Shown here: piece by piece, positions 4,111 through 6,813 of the stretch
Layout of the letters: every line of letters starts with the position of its first letter
Numbering within the stretch: the stretch's first letter is position 1
NCBI GenBank assembly: GCA_025054735.1
Contig: JANWZG010000202.1
Location: 1 to 6,813, forward strand
Source of the DNA: Cyanobacteriota bacterium
GTDB lineage: Bacteria > Cyanobacteriota > Cyanobacteriia > SKYG9
Direction of reading: 5' to 3'
Length of the DNA: 6,813 nucleotides
Program-made: the position numbers and the translations under genes
Notes under the pieces: model-generated
What the model saw: the letters and a program-made list of their open reading frames with translations, nothing else
Databases searched by the model: none
Told to the model about the DNA's origin: nothing

Positions 4111-6813
4111 ATGGTGAACGGACTATCGGGGTGGATGACTGCATTCAGCAGAGTTCCCCGCAGACGACTAGTGCATTTCCTGGGACTAGGAGCAGTGATG
4201 ATGGCTACCAACGTGGTGAGTTACACTGTTGGGGCCTCGTTGTTTTTGAACCGAGAAGGCTCCAGTGCCTTACCCCTGTACAATCTGATGCTGGGATTAG
4301 CCGCTATTCCTGTATCGATCGGTATCTCTATTGTTATTGATCGCTATTCTCGCTTGCGGTTATATCAATTGTTACTGACACTTGGCATCTTAGCCATTGG
4401 GTTACAGTGGGAATTGCTACCTGACACTGAAGATTTTTACACGCTCTACATCAGCCTCAACTTGATGGAGTTGCTGACTGGGATTCTGTTTTGGACGTTA
4501 GTAGCAGACTACTTCACATCCCTAGAATTTAGGCAATATACCCCACTCTTGACCATGGCCATGACCATGGGAGGAATCATAGGTGGTTCCATAGTGCACA
4601 TTGCCTCACAACGGACTGAAACTATGGAACTGCTGCTCATGCTGCCCTGGCTATATGGGCTAGCGATCGTGCAACTTGCAATCCTTGAAAACTCAGAAAC
4701 ACCTCTAGCACCAGAAACTATCAAGCCAGATGCCTTCTTGGTCAGTCTGCGAACCTTTCCTAAGTTGCTGTCCAGATACCCCCTCATTTTGCTACTAGCA
4801 ATAGGCACCTTTGTCTCTAGCCTATTGTGGCAGTTGGGCGAATTGGAATTTTCCCAGATTTACACCAATGCCATAACCGACGAGCAAGACCTGACTAGCT
4901 TTTTAGGCTTGCTCAGTGCTGGATTCAGCGTGCTTGAGCTAGCTCTAACTGGGCTAGTGACGCGCCTACTCATCAAGCGGTTGGATGCAGGCGCGTTAAA
5001 CCTAGTGTATCCACTAACAACCTTAGTCAGTTTTGTGGGATTAGCCATCAATAGCTGGTTACCCGCGGCTGTGCTGATAAACATTAACCATGATCCTCTC
5101 TACAGCAGCCTTGCCCAACCGATCCAAAACCTGAACTATAACGCTGTGCCCCATCGGTTTGTGGGGCGGGTTCGAGTCATGATTGATGGCTTGGTTTATC
5201 CCCTCAGTCAAGTGGTGGTTGGCATTGTGTTGTTTCAACTCCAATCATCTCTTGCTCTTGACCATCTCAGTTGGGTAGGCATTGGCTTCAGTCTAGTAGC
5301 TGTGGGAATCGGCTACCTGACTGGTAAGAGTTATCTCTATGCCCTTATGACGCGACTGCACGCTGGCTCAGTGAACTTGAGTGACATGCAACTTGTGCGC
5401 TTGCCGACGGGCATAACGCAAGACATTTATCAACTCCTGACTAGCGATGAACCTCGAAATCAGATCCTAGGGCTAGAATTAGCTGGTCGGATAGATAATC
5501 CTGCCCAGTTTCTTGATCAACTGCAACAACTGCTGTTGCGGGGTAATGCCACTGTGCGATTAGCAGTCGTGATGCTCCTCAGCAGTCGGCAACACCCAGA
5601 GTTTGATCGCTTCCTGCGAACTCAGTTAGTTTCTGACCATGCCGAGGTGAGAGAAGCGGTTCTAGAGGCGTTAATCCGCAGTCAGCAGCCTATCTCTGAT
5701 GCTCAGCTCTACTATTTTCTGGAGGATCCTAGTCCATCTGTGCGTGCCCTCGCTTGTGTAGCAACACGCCAGAGTAATCATGCTAGTGCTGAGGTGTGGG
5801 CAGCCTATAACCATGTTTGGCGACTGACGGGTAAGCAGGCGCTTAACCAGGCGGCGCGGCGAGCAGTAATTCGGGCAATCGGTGGCCGATCGCTGTCTGA
5901 TTCACTCCGCAGTCGGTTGCTGCCACTACTAGAGCAAGTGTTAATTAATGCAGATAGCACTGTGAAACAGGAAGGGCTGACAGCATTAGCCTCGCTAGCA
6001 CGCCCAGGTGATACTCATTTAGCCAAGCTAGCAATTGCAGAGCTAACCCATCCCCATGCACAAGTGCGAGCAGCGGCAGTGAAGTTGCTAGCGGTCATGC
6101 ATGACCCTCTACTATTGCCCATCTTGGTGAAAACACTGAATGACAGTGACATCAGAGTCCGCCAACAGGCCACTATTGCCATTGCTTGCTATCAAGAACT
6201 TGCTATTCCAGTAGTGCAGCCTTGTTTGAGCAGTGCTCAATTAGAGGTTGTGGAGGCAGCAATAGCTATTCTAGGCCAGATTAAAACCAAACAGGCAGAA
6301 GACCTGTTGTATCAGCACCTTCAGGCTTACTATCAACACATTACCCTTAGCCTGTCATGGCAACAGCGCTTGCTCACGCAATTACCAGGCTGGTCTGTGC
6401 TAGCCATTACTCTCGATGACTACCGCACACAATTAATCAACCGAGTTTTCTACGTATTAGCTTGCTTAGGCTACGAAAGCACAATTAATACAGTCCGGCG
6501 ACTGTTACGCAGTGATGATGTGCGACAACGAGCCAATGCGATCGAGACCCTAGCTTCCCTTCCCCATCGGCGATTTGTCCAGCCCATCCTGCCAATTCTC
6601 AGTCAGTCCTACTCAGTATTACAACCCAATCGGGAGATTGCTCTGCATAATGGAACCAAGGCAGGTGACGATCGCTTAGCATCTACCCTCATTCAAGAAA
6701 TCCTCACTACCTGTAAGCCAACAGGATCGCAGGTTAACTGTACTGATATTGGCTGGCGATCGCGCTGGGTTCGGATTGGAGCCTTCATGACTAGCTTGAC
6801 AATGGGTGATAGC
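4111..6813 (+). CDS. NTT-like (Npt1/Npt2-type) membrane transporter fused to HEAT repeats, 3' end cut off
   Basis: The frame runs 901 codons from the ATG at 4111 to the window edge without a stop, so the C-terminus is missing. An in-frame TAG at 4090-4092 rules out much extension upstream; Met9 (4135) is an alternative start. Residues about 22-408 form roughly twelve hydrophobic helices (for example 22-46, 57-76, 84-103, 109-133). The stretch after Tyr331 (AQPIQNLNYNAVPHRF, then GRVRVMID to Asp359 and VYP) resembles the late conserved segment of the ATP/ADP-translocase (NTT) family, which exchanges nucleotides across membranes. From about 448 the chain becomes soluble and carries repeated HEAT/armadillo-type helices with the V-R-x-x-A pattern, at about 482, 513, 544, 618, 652, 683 and 804. 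Such fusions may act as membrane-anchored scaffolds rather than true nucleotide carriers; the substrate is unknown. From memory, relatives often end in a cyclic-nucleotide-binding domain, but that part is not in the window. Confidence 0.85.
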   Translation, partial: MVNGLSGWMTAFSRVPRRRLVHFLGLGAVMMATNVVSYTVGASLFLNREGSSALPLYNLMLGLAAIPVSIGISIVIDRYSRLRLYQLLLTLGILAIGLQWELLPDTEDFYTLYISLNLMELLTGILFWTLVADYFTSLEFRQYTPLLTMAMTMGGIIGGSIVHIASQRTETMELLLMLPWLYGLAIVQLAILENSETPLAPETIKPDAFLVSLRTFPKLLSRYPLILLLAIGTFVSSLLWQLGELEFSQIYTNAITDEQDLTSFLGLLSAGFSVLELALTGLVTRLLIKRLDAGALNLVYPLTTLVSFVGLAINSWLPAAVLININHDPLYSSLAQPIQNLNYNAVPHRFVGRVRVMIDGLVYPLSQVVVGIVLFQLQSSLALDHLSWVGIGFSLVAVGIGYLTGKSYLYALMTRLHAGSVNLSDMQLVRLPTGITQDIYQLLTSDEPRNQILGLELAGRIDNPAQFLDQLQQLLLRGNATVRLAVVMLLSSRQHPEFDRFLRTQLVSDHAEVREAVLEALIRSQQPISDAQLYYFLEDPSPSVRALACVATRQSNHASAEVWAAYNHVWRLTGKQALNQAARRAVIRAIGGRSLSDSLRSRLLPLLEQVLINADSTVKQEGLTALASLARPGDTHLAKLAIAELTHPHAQVRAAAVKLLAVMHDPLLLPILVKTLNDSDIRVRQQATIAIACYQELAIPVVQPCLSSAQLEVVEAAIAILGQIKTKQAEDLLYQHLQAYYQHITLSLSWQQRLLTQLPGWSVLAITLDDYRTQLINRVFYVLACLGYESTINTVRRLLRSDDVRQRANAIETLASLPHRRFVQPILPILSQSYSVLQPNREIALHNGTKAGDDRLASTLIQEILTTCKPTGSQVNCTDIGWRSRWVRIGAFMTSLTMGDS
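6756..6763. repeat. HIP1 octamer GCGATCGC
   Basis: Fifth perfect HIP1 copy, near the window edge in the transporter-HEAT gene, encoding part of WRSRW. Near-copies occur at several other places, for example in 121-128 and 5887-5893. Confidence 0.9.

Noticed and set aside
4131..4340. 69-codon + strand frame and several - strand frames (for example 4509-4808, 4860-5084)
   Set aside because: All overlap the long transporter-HEAT frame, which encodes continuous membrane helices and HEAT repeats through to 6813.
1..6813. Defence island, mobile element or CRISPR array
   Set aside because: Nuclease-like and AAA+ genes side by side can suggest defence, but they are convergent rather than an operon, and there are no transposases, integrases, terminal repeats or spacer arrays; base composition looks uniform by eye.

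Overview
The window looks like chromosomal DNA of a cyanobacterium. It contains five perfect copies of the octamer GCGATCGC (HIP1, the highly iterated palindrome of many cyanobacterial genomes) plus several one-mismatch versions, and its long genes resemble families common in cyanobacteria. I cannot name the genus. No rRNA, tRNA, insertion sequence, phage gene or CRISPR array is visible, and the region reads as ordinary core or shell chromosome.

Layout, left to right. (1) Bases 1-128 carry a good sigma70-type promoter (68-95) ahead of a 40-residue single-helix membrane protein (129-251, +). That protein may be a small thylakoid-complex subunit such as NdhP, but this is tentative. (2) Bases 329-1915 (+) encode a 528-residue metallo-beta-lactamase-fold, beta-CASP-type nuclease-like protein. 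All its metal-ligand motifs are intact and it has a C-terminal cysteine cluster. (3) Bases 1920-3740 (-) encode a tandem-AAA+ ATPase of the CDC48/VAT type, in which a short coiled coil replaces the classical N domain. It converges on the nuclease gene with only 4 bp between the stop codons. Its frame is open up to an ATG at 3860, but a promoter inside that extension and the character of the encoded residues favour the start at 3740. (4) Bases 3741-4110 are a divergent intergenic region holding the AAA+ promoter, a perfect 12-bp tandem repeat and a small palindrome. (5) Bases 4111-6813 (+) encode a protein that is still open at the window edge (901 codons seen). It has a 12-helix transporter-like domain related to the ATP/ADP-translocase (NTT, Npt1/Npt2) family fused to a long HEAT-repeat domain.

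How the genes work together is not evident. The small membrane protein and the nuclease lie on the same strand 77 bp apart and could be co-transcribed. The nuclease and AAA+ genes overlap at their 3' ends at transcript level unless termination occurs inside coding sequence. The AAA+ and transporter-HEAT genes diverge from a shared regulatory region. I see no convincing evidence of a new defence or mobile system. The points most worth a second look are the transporter-HEAT fusion, the N-domain-less CDC48-like unfoldase with its regulatory region, and the cysteine-rich tail of the beta-CASP protein.
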